Source: an uncultured Eubacteriales bacterium
GTDB taxonomy: Bacteria; Bacillota; Clostridia; Oscillospirales; Acutalibacteraceae
NCBI GenBank assembly: GCA_934463035.1
Contig: CAKSIG010000004.1
Location: 62,001 to 126,000 of the forward strand
DNA length: 64,000 nucleotides
Direction of reading: 5' to 3'
Shown: positions 33,960-43,636 of the stretch, one piece after another
Layout of the letters: every line of letters starts with the position of its first letter
Numbering within the stretch: the stretch's first letter is position 1
Translations under genes and position numbers: made by a program
Notes under the pieces: generated by a model
Seen by the model: the letters and a program-made list of their open reading frames with translations, nothing else
Told to the model about the DNA's origin: nothing
Databases searched by the model: none

Positions 33960-33988
33960 TTGAAATATATGTCAATATGTTGTATAAT
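33960..33988 (+). promoter_or_regulatory. Promoter of the rhamnose cluster
   Basis: TTGAAA (33960-33965) and TATAAT (33983-33988) with 17-base spacing, 33 bases before the glycosyltransferase start codon. Confidence 0.8.
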
Positions 33989-34020
33989 CACTTTGAGATA
34001 GGTGCAATAGGAGGAAATAG

Positions 34021-34803
34021 ATGAACTCCGAATGTTACAATAAGGTAACTGCCTGTATAGTTACTTATAATAATAAAAGCGAAGTTATCAGTGCATATCA
34101 CTCATTGTTCGGTAAAACAATTAAATATCCGTTAAAATTGTATATTTCTGACAATGCTTCGTCAGACGGTACAGCCGATTGGTTTGCCGACAAAGAAAAT
34201 GTCGAAGTTTTAAAACAAGGGAAGAACATCGGCTTCGGTGCGGCGCATAATGCGGTTCTCAAAGAACAAATAGGCGAGTATCATTTTGTTATTAATCCCG
34301 ATATAATCGTTTCCGATGATGTTATATCCGAAATGGTTGATTTTATGGAAGAAAACCCAGATGTTGTTATGGCAATGCCTCGTATTTGCAATGCCGACGG
34401 GTCCGAGCAAAAACTTCCGAAAGAACGTCCTACATTTGTTAATTTGTTTTTAGGTCGTTTGGCACCGCTTGGCGGTATTTTCAGGCGGATCAGAAATAAT
34501 TATGTCTGGGCTGATCGCAAAACAGATAAAGTAACGGAGATTGATTTTTGCTCGGGGTGCTTTTTTTGTATCAGAGGTTCAGCTTTCAAAGAATTAAACG
34601 GGTTTGACGAAAGGTATTTTATGTATCTTGAAGATGCAGACCTCACTATACGCGCAAAAAAGTTGGGGCGCGTCGTTATAGCTCCGCAGTTCAGCGTAAC
34701 GCATATCTGGCACCGAGAGAGCGCAAAGAGTTTAAAATATTTATTTATTCATATTATATCGTCTTTTAAATTTCTTAATAAATGGAGGAGTTATAGGCAG
34801 TGA
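34021..34803 (+). CDS. Family 2 glycosyltransferase, probable rhamnosyltransferase
   Basis: 260-residue GT-A enzyme: N-terminal nucleotide-sugar strand VTACIVTYNNKSEV, SDNASSDGTADWF, the metal-binding NPDIIVS region, CSGCFFCIRGSAF and DERYFMYLEDADLTIRAKKLG, the acceptor/catalytic stretch typical of rhamnosyltransferases (WbbL/RgpB type). No membrane anchor except a weak C-terminal hydrophobic part. It shares an operon (GTG overlap of four bases) with dTDP-rhamnose genes, supporting dTDP-L-rhamnose as donor. Confidence 0.85.
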   Translation: MNSECYNKVTACIVTYNNKSEVISAYHSLFGKTIKYPLKLYISDNASSDGTADWFADKENVEVLKQGKNIGFGAAHNAVLKEQIGEYHFVINPDIIVSDDVISEMVDFMEENPDVVMAMPRICNADGSEQKLPKERPTFVNLFLGRLAPLGGIFRRIRNNYVWADRKTDKVTEIDFCSGCFFCIRGSAFKELNGFDERYFMYLEDADLTIRAKKLGRVVIAPQFSVTHIWHRESAKSLKYLFIHIISSFKFLNKWRSYRQ

Positions 34804-35681
34804 AAATTCTTATAACAGGATGCAAAGGTCAGTTGGGTAACGAATTGCAAAGCATTATTAAAACGGGGAGCGGCGAAATAGGCCCCGTTTCAGCTCCGAT
34901 TGTCGGCGCGGAGGTAATTCCCGTTGATATTGATACTTTGGATATAACCGACCTTTCTGATGTTATGGCTTTTGTTACGGAGAAAAAGCCTGACGTTATA
35001 ATCAATTGTGCCGCAATGACGAATGTGGACGGCTGTGAAAGCGATTATCAGACGGCGTTCAAGGTTAATGCAATAGGCGTGCGTAATCTGGCTATGGCGG
35101 CTGAAAAAGTATCTGCAAAGCTCGTTCACGTTTCAACAGACTATGTCTTCGCCGGCAACGGTTCAAAACCTTATGTTGAATGGGAGATTATCAACCCACA
35201 GAGCATATACGGTTCTTCAAAAGCTCTCGGTGAGAAATACGCTATGGCTTTTTGCAGTAAGTTTTTTATTGTAAGAACCTCTTGGCTATACGGTTATATA
35301 GGGAAAAATTTTGTAAAAACGGTAAGACGCGTTATTCGCGAAAAGGGCAGTATTACCGTTGTTAACGATCAAGTAGGCAATCCGACTAACGCAAACGACC
35401 TTGCGTATCATATTTTAAAATTGATAAATACCGAAGAATACGGTATTTATCATTGCACAGGCAACGGCGAATGCTCGTGGTATGAGTTTGCGAAAAAGAT
35501 TGCCGAGTATTCGGGATTTCCGGATACGGTTAAGCCGTGTACGACGGCGGAATATAACAGTCCCACAAAACGCCCTGCTTATTCTTCTTTGATGAATTTA
35601 GCGTTGGAGTGCAGCGTGGGCGACGAAATGCGCGATTGGCAAATTGCCTTAAAAGAATATATTTCAAAAGTGGAGGATTAG
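34800..35681 (+). CDS. rfbD: dTDP-4-dehydrorhamnose reductase
   Basis: Last step of dTDP-L-rhamnose synthesis. The start is GTG 34800, overlapping the transferase stop, with GGAGGAG upstream. 293 residues with Rossmann motif ITGCKGQLGNEL, STDYVFAG, catalytic Tyr-Lys in YGSSKALGEK (Y, K) and VRTSWLYG. One base before rfbB. Confidence 0.95.
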   Translation: MKILITGCKGQLGNELQSIIKTGSGEIGPVSAPIVGAEVIPVDIDTLDITDLSDVMAFVTEKKPDVIINCAAMTNVDGCESDYQTAFKVNAIGVRNLAMAAEKVSAKLVHVSTDYVFAGNGSKPYVEWEIINPQSIYGSSKALGEKYAMAFCSKFFIVRTSWLYGYIGKNFVKTVRRVIREKGSITVVNDQVGNPTNANDLAYHILKLINTEEYGIYHCTGNGECSWYEFAKKIAEYSGFPDTVKPCTTAEYNSPTKRPAYSSLMNLALECSVGDEMRDWQIALKEYISKVED

Positions 35682-35682
35682 T

Positions 35683-36750
35683 ATGAAAAAATATTTAGTC
35701 ACCGGAGGAGCAGGTTTTATCGGTTCTAATTTTGTCATCTATATGCTGAATAAATATGACGATGTCGAAATTATTAATGTTGATAAACTGACCTATGCCG
35801 GCAACCTCGAAAATTTAAAGAGTGTTGAAAACAACCCGCGTTATAGCTTTGTTCAGGCTGATATATGCGATAAAGAGGCTATTTCAAAGATTTTTGCTGA
35901 GAACGACATTGACTATGTTGTAAATTTTGCAGCCGAGAGCCATGTTGACCGCAGTATAACAAACCCCGAAATATTTGTTCAGACAAATGTTGAAGGAACC
36001 GTTAATATGCTTCAATGTGCCAAAATCGCTTGGCAAACAGGCGATGATGAGTACAAGGAAGGCGTAAAATATCTTCAAGTTTCAACCGATGAAGTGTATG
36101 GCACATTGGGTGCGGAGGGTTATTTTATGGAGACAACTCCGCTTGATCCTCATTCGCCGTATTCGGCTTCAAAGGCTTCTGCCGATATGTTTGTTAAGGC
36201 TTTCGGAGATACTTACAAATTCCCGATCAATATTACACGCTGTTCAAACAACTACGGACCTTATCAGTTCCCTGAAAAGTTAATCCCGCTTATTATGAAC
36301 AATACTCTCAAACACAAGGATTTGCCTGTTTACGGCGACGGTATGCAGATACGTGACTGGCTGTATGTTGAAGACCATTGTAAAGCAATAGATATGGTTA
36401 TACGCGACGGCAAGCTCGGTGAAGTATACAATGTCGGCGGTCACAACGAGCGTCCGAACATTTTCATTGTTAAGTCGATTATTGAATACATCAAAGAGAA
36501 TGTTGACAGCGAAGTCGGCGAGCATATGATTAAGCACGTCACAGACCGTAAGGGTCACGACCGCCGTTACGGAATTGATCCTCAGAAGATCAAGGACGCG
36601 CTCGGCTGGTATCCCGAAACCTGTTTTGAAGTCGGTATTAAAAAGACGCTGAAATGGTATCTTGACAATCAGGATTGGGTCAAGAATGTTACCAGCGGTG
36701 AATACACCAAGTATTATGACAAGATGTATAGCGGAAAGAAGGAACTTTAA
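35683..36750 (+). CDS. rfbB: dTDP-glucose 4,6-dehydratase
   Basis: Makes dTDP-4-keto-6-deoxyglucose. The 355-residue SDR enzyme has GGAGFIGSNF (NAD site), AAESHVDRSI, STDEVYGTLG, PYSASKASAD (Tyr-Lys), SNNYGPYQFPEKLIP and GDGMQIRDWLYVEDH. Its stop overlaps the rfbC ATG by one base. Codon usage and spacing match neighbours. Confidence 0.97.
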   Translation: MKKYLVTGGAGFIGSNFVIYMLNKYDDVEIINVDKLTYAGNLENLKSVENNPRYSFVQADICDKEAISKIFAENDIDYVVNFAAESHVDRSITNPEIFVQTNVEGTVNMLQCAKIAWQTGDDEYKEGVKYLQVSTDEVYGTLGAEGYFMETTPLDPHSPYSASKASADMFVKAFGDTYKFPINITRCSNNYGPYQFPEKLIPLIMNNTLKHKDLPVYGDGMQIRDWLYVEDHCKAIDMVIRDGKLGEVYNVGGHNERPNIFIVKSIIEYIKENVDSEVGEHMIKHVTDRKGHDRRYGIDPQKIKDALGWYPETCFEVGIKKTLKWYLDNQDWVKNVTSGEYTKYYDKMYSGKKEL

Positions 36751-37295
36751 TGGGAAAGTTTAATTTCATTAAAACCGATATTGACGGCGTCATTATAGTT
36801 GAACCCACCGCTTACGGCGACAGCAGAGGTTACTTTATGGAAACCTATCAGCGCGAAGATTTCATAAAGGGCGGCATTGACGTCGAGTTTGTTCAGGACA
36901 ACCAGTCTATGTCAACCAAAGGCGTTCTCCGCGGTCTTCATTTTCAGAAGCAATTTCCTCAGTCTAAATTAGTTCGTTGCATAAAAGGCGAGGTCTTCGA
37001 TGTAGCGGTCGATTTGCGCCCTGGAAGTCCGACATACGGCAAATGGGAGGGAGTTTTGCTGACCGAAGAGAACAAACGCCAATTCTTTATTCCGAAAAAT
37101 TTTGCACACGGTTTTTTGGTTCTTTCAGATGTCGCGGAGTTTGTGTATAAGGTTGACGATTTTTATCATCCTAACGATGAGGGCGGTCTGATGTGGAACG
37201 ATCCCGATATAGGAGTTGAATGGCCTATTCCTGACGGTCTTGAAATAAAACTTTCCGATAAGGACAAGCTGCATCCGCCTTTTAAGAATAAGTAA
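36750..37295 (+). CDS. rfbC: dTDP-4-dehydrorhamnose 3,5-epimerase
   Basis: 181-residue cupin epimerase with GDSRGYFMETY, QDNQSMSTKGVLRGLHFQ (catalytic His in RGLHFQ), GEVFDVAVDLR and FIPKNFAHGFLVLSD. Completes three of the four dTDP-rhamnose enzymes; rfbA (thymidylyltransferase) is not in the cluster. A strong terminator follows. Confidence 0.97.
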   Translation: MGKFNFIKTDIDGVIIVEPTAYGDSRGYFMETYQREDFIKGGIDVEFVQDNQSMSTKGVLRGLHFQKQFPQSKLVRCIKGEVFDVAVDLRPGSPTYGKWEGVLLTEENKRQFFIPKNFAHGFLVLSDVAEFVYKVDDFYHPNDEGGLMWNDPDIGVEWPIPDGLEIKLSDKDKLHPPFKNK

Positions 37296-37308
37296 TATAA
37301 TTTTATCG

Positions 37309-37337
37309 GTGTCGGCGTTTTGCCGACACTTTTTTTA
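37309..37337 (+). terminator. Terminator of the rhamnose operon
   Basis: GTGTCGGC (37309-37316) pairs with GCCGACAC (37322-37329), followed by seven T residues. Confidence 0.92.
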
Positions 37338-37360
37338 TTCATTTTAATTGCATATATTGC

Positions 37361-37389
37361 TTGAAAAGAATCGACTGTTAGTGTATAAT
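37361..37389 (+). promoter_or_regulatory. nusB operon promoter
   Basis: TTGAAA (37361-37366) and TATAAT (37384-37389) at 17-base spacing, 32 bases before nusB. Confidence 0.82.
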
Positions 37390-37420
37390 ATAATCGCATA
37401 ATTATGAAAGTGGGTGCATT

Positions 37421-37822
37421 ATGACACGTAAAGTGGCAAGGGAAGAAGCCTTTATTTTAATTTTCGAGAAAATGTTTAATAACGATACACCGCAAGATCT
37501 GTTGTTATTGGCTGCCGAGGTTCGCGATATTAAATATGACGATTATGTTAAAGAAGTGTTTTTCGGTGTGTACGATAAAGTTTGCGAACTTGACGAGATA
37601 ATATCGAACAACGCTATCGGCTGGCGTATCGAGAGAATTTCAAAGGTTTCGCTTGCAATTCTGCGCCTTGCCATTTATGAGATAAAATATATGGAACAAA
37701 TACCTGAATCGGTATCAATAAACGAGGCTGTTGAACTGTGTAAAAAATACGCAACAAAGGACGATTCGGCTTTTGTAAACGGTATACTCTCGACGGTTGT
37801 AAAAAACGATGCCGTTAAATAA
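37421..37822 (+). CDS. nusB: Transcription antitermination protein NusB
   Basis: 133-residue all-helical factor for rRNA antitermination. N-terminus REEAFILIFEKMF and C-terminal helices SKVSLAILRLAIYEIKYM and VSINEAVELCKKYATKDDSAFVNGIL match NusB. Overlaps xseA by 14 bases; first gene of the run ending at tyrS. Confidence 0.96.
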   Translation: MTRKVAREEAFILIFEKMFNNDTPQDLLLLAAEVRDIKYDDYVKEVFFGVYDKVCELDEIISNNAIGWRIERISKVSLAILRLAIYEIKYMEQIPESVSINEAVELCKKYATKDDSAFVNGILSTVVKNDAVK

Positions 37823-39032
37823 TGCAATCACCGTAAAACAACTAAATTTATACGTAAAAACGTTACTTGAAGGCGACAGACGTTTAAGCTCGGTTGTTGT
37901 TGCAGGAGAAATATCGAATTTCAAAAACCATTATGCAAGCGGGCATTTGTATTTTACCCTTAAAGACAGTGAGGCGGCAATCAGGTGCGTAATGTTCCGT
38001 TCGTCGGCCGTGCGTTTGAGATTTGTTCCGAAAGACGGTTCAAAAGTTGTTTTGCGCGGGCATATATCGCTGTATGAAAAGAACGGTCAATATCAATTTT
38101 ACGCTGATGAAATGAGTGAAGACGGTCTTGGCGATATTTCACTGCGCTTTGAACAACTGAAAGAGAAATTGAGTAAAGAAGGTCTTTTCGACCCAGAAAA
38201 TAAGCGCCCAATACCGCGTTTTCCTATGTCGATTGCGGTAATCACCTCGCAAACGGGGGCGGCTGTGCAGGATATAATAAATATCCTTTCTCGGCGTTGG
38301 CCTGTTGCACAAATAGTATTGTGTCCTGTATCTGTCCAAGGTGAGTTGGCTGTACCTGAAATGCTTTCGGCGCTTGAACGGGTTTACTCTCTTGATAGTG
38401 TTGAACTTATAATTATCGGACGCGGCGGCGGCTCAGCGGAAGATTTATGGTCATTTAACGATGAACGGTTGGCACGTAAAATCTACGAATCGCCCGTTCC
38501 TGTCATATCTGCCGTGGGTCACGAAACTGATTTTACAATATGCGACTTTGTTTCAGATCTCCGCGCACCGACTCCTTCGGCTGCTGCTGAACTCGCAGTG
38601 CCCGACTCACGTGAAATTATTGAAAAATTGAAAAGATACGAGTCAATAATGCTGACTTCGCTCAGAAAGACATACAATTATCAGGAAGTGTGCTTGAAAG
38701 CTGTATTAAACAGCAATATTTTTAAAAATCCTGTTGAAAATTTGGTTGAGCAGCGCACCCAGCGCGTTGATAATGCAGTCGAAAAACTCTGCAATTTGTT
38801 TGACAGCCGCGTTTCTTTTCTTGAAAACAAGTGTATGCGCCTTACAGCAAAACTTGATACGCTCAGTCCGTTAAAAGTAATGAACAGGGGATACTCATTG
38901 GTCTCTAAGAATGATTTTTTGGTTAGATCGGTCGATGATGTAAACGCGGGCGAGAATATCAGCATTAAATTATCCGACGGTACGATCAAATGTACGATAA
39001 CAGATAAGGAGAAAGACGATGCCCGAAAATAA
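37809..39032 (+). CDS. xseA: Exodeoxyribonuclease VII large subunit
   Basis: 407 residues: N-terminal OB-fold (VVVAGEISNFKNHYASGHLYFTLKD is its hallmark region) and nuclease core with ITSQTGAAVQDI, IGRGGGSAEDLW and ISAVGHETDFTICDFV, then a coiled-coil C-terminus. It works with XseB, encoded immediately downstream with a 14-base overlap. Confidence 0.96.
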   Translation: MPLNNAITVKQLNLYVKTLLEGDRRLSSVVVAGEISNFKNHYASGHLYFTLKDSEAAIRCVMFRSSAVRLRFVPKDGSKVVLRGHISLYEKNGQYQFYADEMSEDGLGDISLRFEQLKEKLSKEGLFDPENKRPIPRFPMSIAVITSQTGAAVQDIINILSRRWPVAQIVLCPVSVQGELAVPEMLSALERVYSLDSVELIIIGRGGGSAEDLWSFNDERLARKIYESPVPVISAVGHETDFTICDFVSDLRAPTPSAAAELAVPDSREIIEKLKRYESIMLTSLRKTYNYQEVCLKAVLNSNIFKNPVENLVEQRTQRVDNAVEKLCNLFDSRVSFLENKCMRLTAKLDTLSPLKVMNRGYSLVSKNDFLVRSVDDVNAGENISIKLSDGTIKCTITDKEKDDARK

Positions 39033-39237
39033 TGTTGATTTTGAAAAAGTAATTGAAGAACTTGAAAAAACTGTTGAAAAACTCGAAAACGGCGACTGCG
39101 GTTTGGAAGAATCAATTAAACTATTTGAAAAGGGAATTGAGCTTTCTAAAACATGCCGCGATTGTCTTGAAAACGCGCGCAAGCGAATAATCACGCTTAC
39201 CGACGCGGAAAATGAGGCTTTGAAGAATGAACAATAA
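39019..39237 (+). CDS. xseB: Exodeoxyribonuclease VII small subunit
   Basis: 72-residue helical subunit with VIEELEKTVEKLENGDCGLEES-type signature (residues 8-29) and LFEKGIELSKTC. Overlaps xseA at its start and ispA at its end, indicating tight coupling. Confidence 0.96.
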   Translation: MPENNVDFEKVIEELEKTVEKLENGDCGLEESIKLFEKGIELSKTCRDCLENARKRIITLTDAENEALKNEQ

Positions 39238-40102
39238 TGGTTTTATTATAAATAAGGAAGAAATTGACCGCAGATTAATGCTGATATTTTCGGACGAAAA
39301 TTGCGGTGATAATGCCGCATTTAAGGCTGCGGGATACAGTATTCTCAACGGCGGAAAAAGGGTTAGACCTATTTTGCTTTTGGAGTTTTACCGTATGTGC
39401 GGCGGCGACAATGATGAGGCTTATTCATTCGCGTTGGCGCTTGAAATGATACATACATATTCCCTCATACACGATGATCTGCCTTGTATGGACAATGACG
39501 ATATGCGGCGTGGGCGACCTTCGTGCCATAAAGCATACGGCGAGGATATGGCGCTTCTTGCGGGCGACGCATTACTCACACTTGCTTTTAAAACCGCTTC
39601 AACCGTAAAAACTATTCCTGCCGACAGGGTTGTTAAAGCAATCGGTTTTCTTGCCGAAATGTCAGGAATTTCAGGAATGATCGGCGGTCAGGTGACCGAC
39701 CTTAACATCGAAAACAGCGCAGCTCCCATTGAAGTAGTCCGTGATATGTATTTGAAAAAAACGGGCGCGCTTTTAAAGGCTGCTTCATCGATAGGGTGTA
39801 TTCTTGCGGGCCGTGAAGATATGGTTGAAAAGGCAGGCGAATATGCCGATAATGTCGGTCTTGCGTTTCAAATTATTGATGACATTCTCGATAAAACAGC
39901 CGATGAAAAACTGTTCGGTAAACCGATAGGCAGCGACGATAAAAACCAAAAAACAACGTATGTTTCTAAATACGGCTTGGAGCAATCGAAAAAAATTGCT
40001 GCCGAACTTACGGAAAACGCGCTCAAAATTCTTGATAAATTTGACGGAGACAGTTCAGAGCTGAAACGTATAACAAACGAGCTTCTTGACAGAAAGTATT
40101 AA
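39227..40102 (+). CDS. ispA: Polyprenyl (farnesyl) diphosphate synthase
   Basis: 291-residue prenyltransferase with first Asp-rich motif HDDLPCMDNDDMRRG and second motif IIDDILD; GGKRVRP near the N-terminus binds diphosphate. Chain length is probably C15 from position next to dxs and family similarity, but is not proven by sequence. Confidence 0.94.
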   Translation: MNNNGFIINKEEIDRRLMLIFSDENCGDNAAFKAAGYSILNGGKRVRPILLLEFYRMCGGDNDEAYSFALALEMIHTYSLIHDDLPCMDNDDMRRGRPSCHKAYGEDMALLAGDALLTLAFKTASTVKTIPADRVVKAIGFLAEMSGISGMIGGQVTDLNIENSAAPIEVVRDMYLKKTGALLKAASSIGCILAGREDMVEKAGEYADNVGLAFQIIDDILDKTADEKLFGKPIGSDDKNQKTTYVSKYGLEQSKKIAAELTENALKILDKFDGDSSELKRITNELLDRKY

Positions 40103-40130
40103 AGGAATGTTATTATAATTGGAGTATAAG

Positions 40131-41960
40131 GTGTTGGGCAAAATCAAATCGCCCGAAGATGTAAAAAAACTTAATAAAAATGAAATTAATATACTTTGCT
40201 CCGAAATACGTAGCTGTATAATTGATACCGTTTCAAAAAACGGCGGACATCTTGCTTCTAATCTAGGCACAGTTGAATTGACGGTTGCTTTGCACCGTGC
40301 CTTTAATTCGCCGCAGGACGCTGTTATTTTCGATGTCGGTCATCAATCATATTCTCATAAGCTGCTGACAGGTAGGTTTGAGAAGTTTTCAACATTGCGT
40401 ACCGAAGGCGGAATATCCGGTTTTATGCGTCCCGACGAAAGTGAGCATGATCCGTTTGTCACGGGACACAGCAGTAATTCAATTTCGGCGGCGTACGGCA
40501 TTTACCGTGCGAAAAAACTCAACGGCGAAAAAGGTACTGCTGTTGCGGTAATCGGCGACGGGGCGATGACAGGCGGTATGGCGTATGAGGCGCTTAACAA
40601 CGTCGGCAGCGGAAGAAATAATATGATCGTTGTTCTTAATGACAACAAAATGTCAATTTCGCGGAATGTCGGTGCAATAGCCCGTATTCTGACAAATATG
40701 AGAACTAAACCTCGTTATCATCATTTAAAGTTTGCTACAACGCGCTTTTTAAATAAAATACCGTTAATTGGTAAACCGCTGAATAATTTTTTATTTGCCG
40801 TAAAGGAATCTATTAAAGGAATTGTATACAGAAACAACATTTTCTCTTCTATGGGATTTAATTATCTAGGCCCTGTTGACGGGCATAATGTGGAAGCAAT
40901 GGAGTCGCTGTTCAGAATTGCTCAGGACTATTCGCGCCCCTCGCTCATACACGTTATAACAACAAAAGGAAAAGGATATTCATTTGCCGAAAGCAGTCCT
41001 AAAAGCTATCACGGCGTATCGCCGTTTGATGTTGACAGCGGCGCTTCGCATCCCGGCAAATTGACCTATTCCGATATTGCGGGAAAAACGCTTTGCGATA
41101 TTGCGGAAAACGACGACAAGATTTGTGCCGTTACAGCCGCTATGGCTGACGGCACGGGGCTTACCGAATTTTCGGCTAAATACAGAAATCGCTTTTTTGA
41201 CGTCGGCATTGCCGAACAGCACGCTGTTACCTTTGTTGCCGGTCTTGCCGCAGGCGGTATGAAGCCGTTTTTTGCAGTTTATTCTTCCTTTTTACAGCGC
41301 GGATATGACCAAATAATACACGACGCCGCCATAGCGCATCTTCCGATAAAGCTGCTTGTTGACAGGGCAGGCATTGTCGGCGAGGACGGCGAAAGCCATC
41401 AGGGAATTTTCGATGTTTCGTATTTAACAACAGTTCCCGGTATAACGATATATTCGCCGTGTTATTATGACGAATTAAGTGAAACAATAAAGAAAGTATC
41501 TAAAAACAACGAGCTTACGGCGGTGAGGTATCCGCGCGGTTGTGAAATGAACAACAGCGAATACAGTTACGGCGGCGATGATTTTACCGTTATAGGCGGC
41601 GGCTGTAAAAAAGCAATCGTAACATACGGAAGACTTTTTTCAAATGCATTGCCCGTTAAGAAAATATATCCCGATGTGGATATTATTAAGCTCAATAAAA
41701 TATATCCTATATCGGACAGCCTCGTTAAAACATTGTTGCAATATAATGCGTTGCACTTCTTTGAAGAAAATGTTAAAAGTGGCGGTATAGGCGAGCATAT
41801 CAGCCTGAAACTTGCGGAAAATTCTTATAAGGGTCATTACTGCGTTCACGCAATACCCAATGAATTTGTGCCGTCGGCAAAGGTTTCCTCCGCATTAAAG
41901 AAATACGGATTGGATACCGATTCAATGATTAAATTTGTAAAAGAGGACTTTGATGAGTGA
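40131..41960 (+). CDS. dxs: 1-deoxy-D-xylulose-5-phosphate synthase
   Basis: Thiamine-diphosphate enzyme of the MEP isoprenoid pathway. The frame is open from TTG 40119, but GGAG at 40121-40124 best serves GTG 40131 (or TTG 40134), giving a start near LGKIKSPEDV like other DXS proteins; the exact start is uncertain. Motifs: GHQSYSHKLLTGR, the ThDP motif GDGAMTGGMAYEALN, DNKMSISRNVG, FFDVGIAEQHAVTFVAG and VDRAGIVGEDGESHQG. About 609 residues, typical. Confidence 0.94.
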   Translation: MLGKIKSPEDVKKLNKNEINILCSEIRSCIIDTVSKNGGHLASNLGTVELTVALHRAFNSPQDAVIFDVGHQSYSHKLLTGRFEKFSTLRTEGGISGFMRPDESEHDPFVTGHSSNSISAAYGIYRAKKLNGEKGTAVAVIGDGAMTGGMAYEALNNVGSGRNNMIVVLNDNKMSISRNVGAIARILTNMRTKPRYHHLKFATTRFLNKIPLIGKPLNNFLFAVKESIKGIVYRNNIFSSMGFNYLGPVDGHNVEAMESLFRIAQDYSRPSLIHVITTKGKGYSFAESSPKSYHGVSPFDVDSGASHPGKLTYSDIAGKTLCDIAENDDKICAVTAAMADGTGLTEFSAKYRNRFFDVGIAEQHAVTFVAGLAAGGMKPFFAVYSSFLQRGYDQIIHDAAIAHLPIKLLVDRAGIVGEDGESHQGIFDVSYLTTVPGITIYSPCYYDELSETIKKVSKNNELTAVRYPRGCEMNNSEYSYGGDDFTVIGGGCKKAIVTYGRLFSNALPVKKIYPDVDIIKLNKIYPISDSLVKTLLQYNALHFFEENVKSGGIGEHISLKLAENSYKGHYCVHAIPNEFVPSAKVSSALKKYGLDTDSMIKFVKEDFDE

Positions 41961-42759
41961 TAAAATCAGACTTGACAATGCAGTCGTAAACGGCGGATTT
42001 GCCGAAAGCCGTGAAAAGGCCAAGGCGCTTATAATGTCGGGCATTGTCTATGTCAACAACCAAAAGTCGGACAAACCAGGGGCTTCCGTAAAACCGGACG
42101 ACATAATAGAGGTTCGCGGTGAAACACTAAAATATGTCAGCCGCGGAGGATTGAAGCTGGAAAAGGCTGTTAATTCTTTTTCGTTGTCACTTAAAGGCGC
42201 TGTTTGCGCAGATATAGGCGCGTCTACGGGCGGCTTTACCGACTGTATGCTTCAAAACGGCGCTTCTAAGGTCTATGCTATTGATGTCGGATACGGTCAG
42301 CTTGCTTGGAAGCTGCGTACCGATAGCAGGGTTGTAAATCTTGAAAGAACAAATTTTCGCTATGTTACCGAGGAGCAAATACCCGATAAACTCGATTTTG
42401 CTTCGGTTGATGTTTCCTTTATTTCGCTTTCGCATATACTTCCTGTAATGCGCAACCTGCTTAAAGAAAACGGGCGCTCGGTTTGCCTTATAAAACCTCA
42501 GTTTGAAGCAGGCAGGGAAAATGTCGGCAAAAAGGGAGTTGTGCGCGACCGTTCGGTACATATTGCCGTTATCAATAAAATTATCGGCTTGCTTTCGGAA
42601 AATAAGTTTTCTCTTTTAGGACTTGATTTTTCGCCTATAAGAGGGCCAGAGGGCAATATTGAGTATCTGTGCTATATCGAAAAAAGCGATACCCCCGAAA
42701 ATCTTTGCAATGTTACTGCCGAAGAAGTGGTGGACGCATCGTATTCGGCGTTTAATTAA
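41953..42759 (+). CDS. tlyA: TlyA-family rRNA methyltransferase
   Basis: 268 residues with N-terminal S4 RNA-binding domain (RLDNAVVNGGFAESREKAKALI) and an FtsJ/RrmJ methyltransferase domain: VSRGGLKLEKA, SAM motif CADIGASTGGFTDCML, DVSFISL, and KPQFEAGRE. TlyA proteins 2'-O-methylate rRNA; the old name is hemolysin A. Start ATG 41953 overlaps the dxs stop by eight bases. Confidence 0.93.
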   Translation: MSDKIRLDNAVVNGGFAESREKAKALIMSGIVYVNNQKSDKPGASVKPDDIIEVRGETLKYVSRGGLKLEKAVNSFSLSLKGAVCADIGASTGGFTDCMLQNGASKVYAIDVGYGQLAWKLRTDSRVVNLERTNFRYVTEEQIPDKLDFASVDVSFISLSHILPVMRNLLKENGRSVCLIKPQFEAGRENVGKKGVVRDRSVHIAVINKIIGLLSENKFSLLGLDFSPIRGPEGNIEYLCYIEKSDTPENLCNVTAEEVVDASYSAFN

Positions 42760-42784
42760 CAGTTATTATGATAGGAGTGAGAAT

Positions 42785-43636
42785 ATGAAGGTAGCAGTGC
42801 TTCCTAATCTTGATAAAAGAGGTTCGGCAGAAACGGTTGAACGTCTTGGAAAATTTCTGAAAAGCGAGGGAATAGAAGCCTTTATACCCGAAAATATCTG
42901 CTCACCTAATTTCAAAGGTCTTCCCGAAGACGAGTTATATAAATCTGCCGATATTGTAATAGCCATAGGCGGCGACGGCACTATTATTCGCTATGCCAAA
43001 AGGGCGGCGCTTAACGATAAGCCTGTGCTGGGAATAAACGCAGGCAGAGTAGGATTTCTTGCAAACGTTGAACAGAACGAGCTTAACCTGCTTTCAAAAC
43101 TTAAAAACGGCGGATATAAAATCGAACCGCGTATGATGCTTAACGTGAAAATATGTGAAAACGGCAAAACCGTCAGCGAATACAATGCCCTGAACGACGC
43201 GGTCATAACAAGCGGCTTTATATCACGTATAGTTGATATTTCGGCTTATGTGTCGGGCGATGCAATAAATTACCGTGCCGACGGCTTAATAATTTCAACG
43301 CCGACGGGGTCTACCGCTTATTCAATGTCGGCAGGCGGTCCTATAATCGACCCCTGCACAGAAAATATATGTATAACGCCGATATGCTCGCATTCGCTTT
43401 CGGCAAAACCGATACTTTTGAGCGCCAACACTCTAATAAAACTCAAAGCTCACTCAAAGAAACGCACCGAGATTTTTCTTACGGTTGACGGCAGAAAAGT
43501 TGCAAATATAAAACCTTATACGGACATTTATATAACAAAATCAGATAAGAGCGCAAAACTTGTCAGGCTTAATGAGCGTTCTTTTTATAAAACACTATCG
43601 TATAAATTTTCAGATGGCAGGGGTGTTTACAGGTGA
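42785..43636 (+). CDS. nadK: NAD kinase
   Basis: Phosphorylates NAD to NADP. The start is ATG 42785 with AGGAG upstream; an in-frame extension into tlyA is rejected. 283 residues with GGDGTIIRYAKRA (catalytic GGDG), LGINAGRVGFLANV, NDAVI and RADGLIISTPTGSTAYSMSAGGPI. Four-base overlap with argR. Confidence 0.96.
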   Translation: MKVAVLPNLDKRGSAETVERLGKFLKSEGIEAFIPENICSPNFKGLPEDELYKSADIVIAIGGDGTIIRYAKRAALNDKPVLGINAGRVGFLANVEQNELNLLSKLKNGGYKIEPRMMLNVKICENGKTVSEYNALNDAVITSGFISRIVDISAYVSGDAINYRADGLIISTPTGSTAYSMSAGGPIIDPCTENICITPICSHSLSAKPILLSANTLIKLKAHSKKRTEIFLTVDGRKVANIKPYTDIYITKSDKSAKLVRLNERSFYKTLSYKFSDGRGVYR

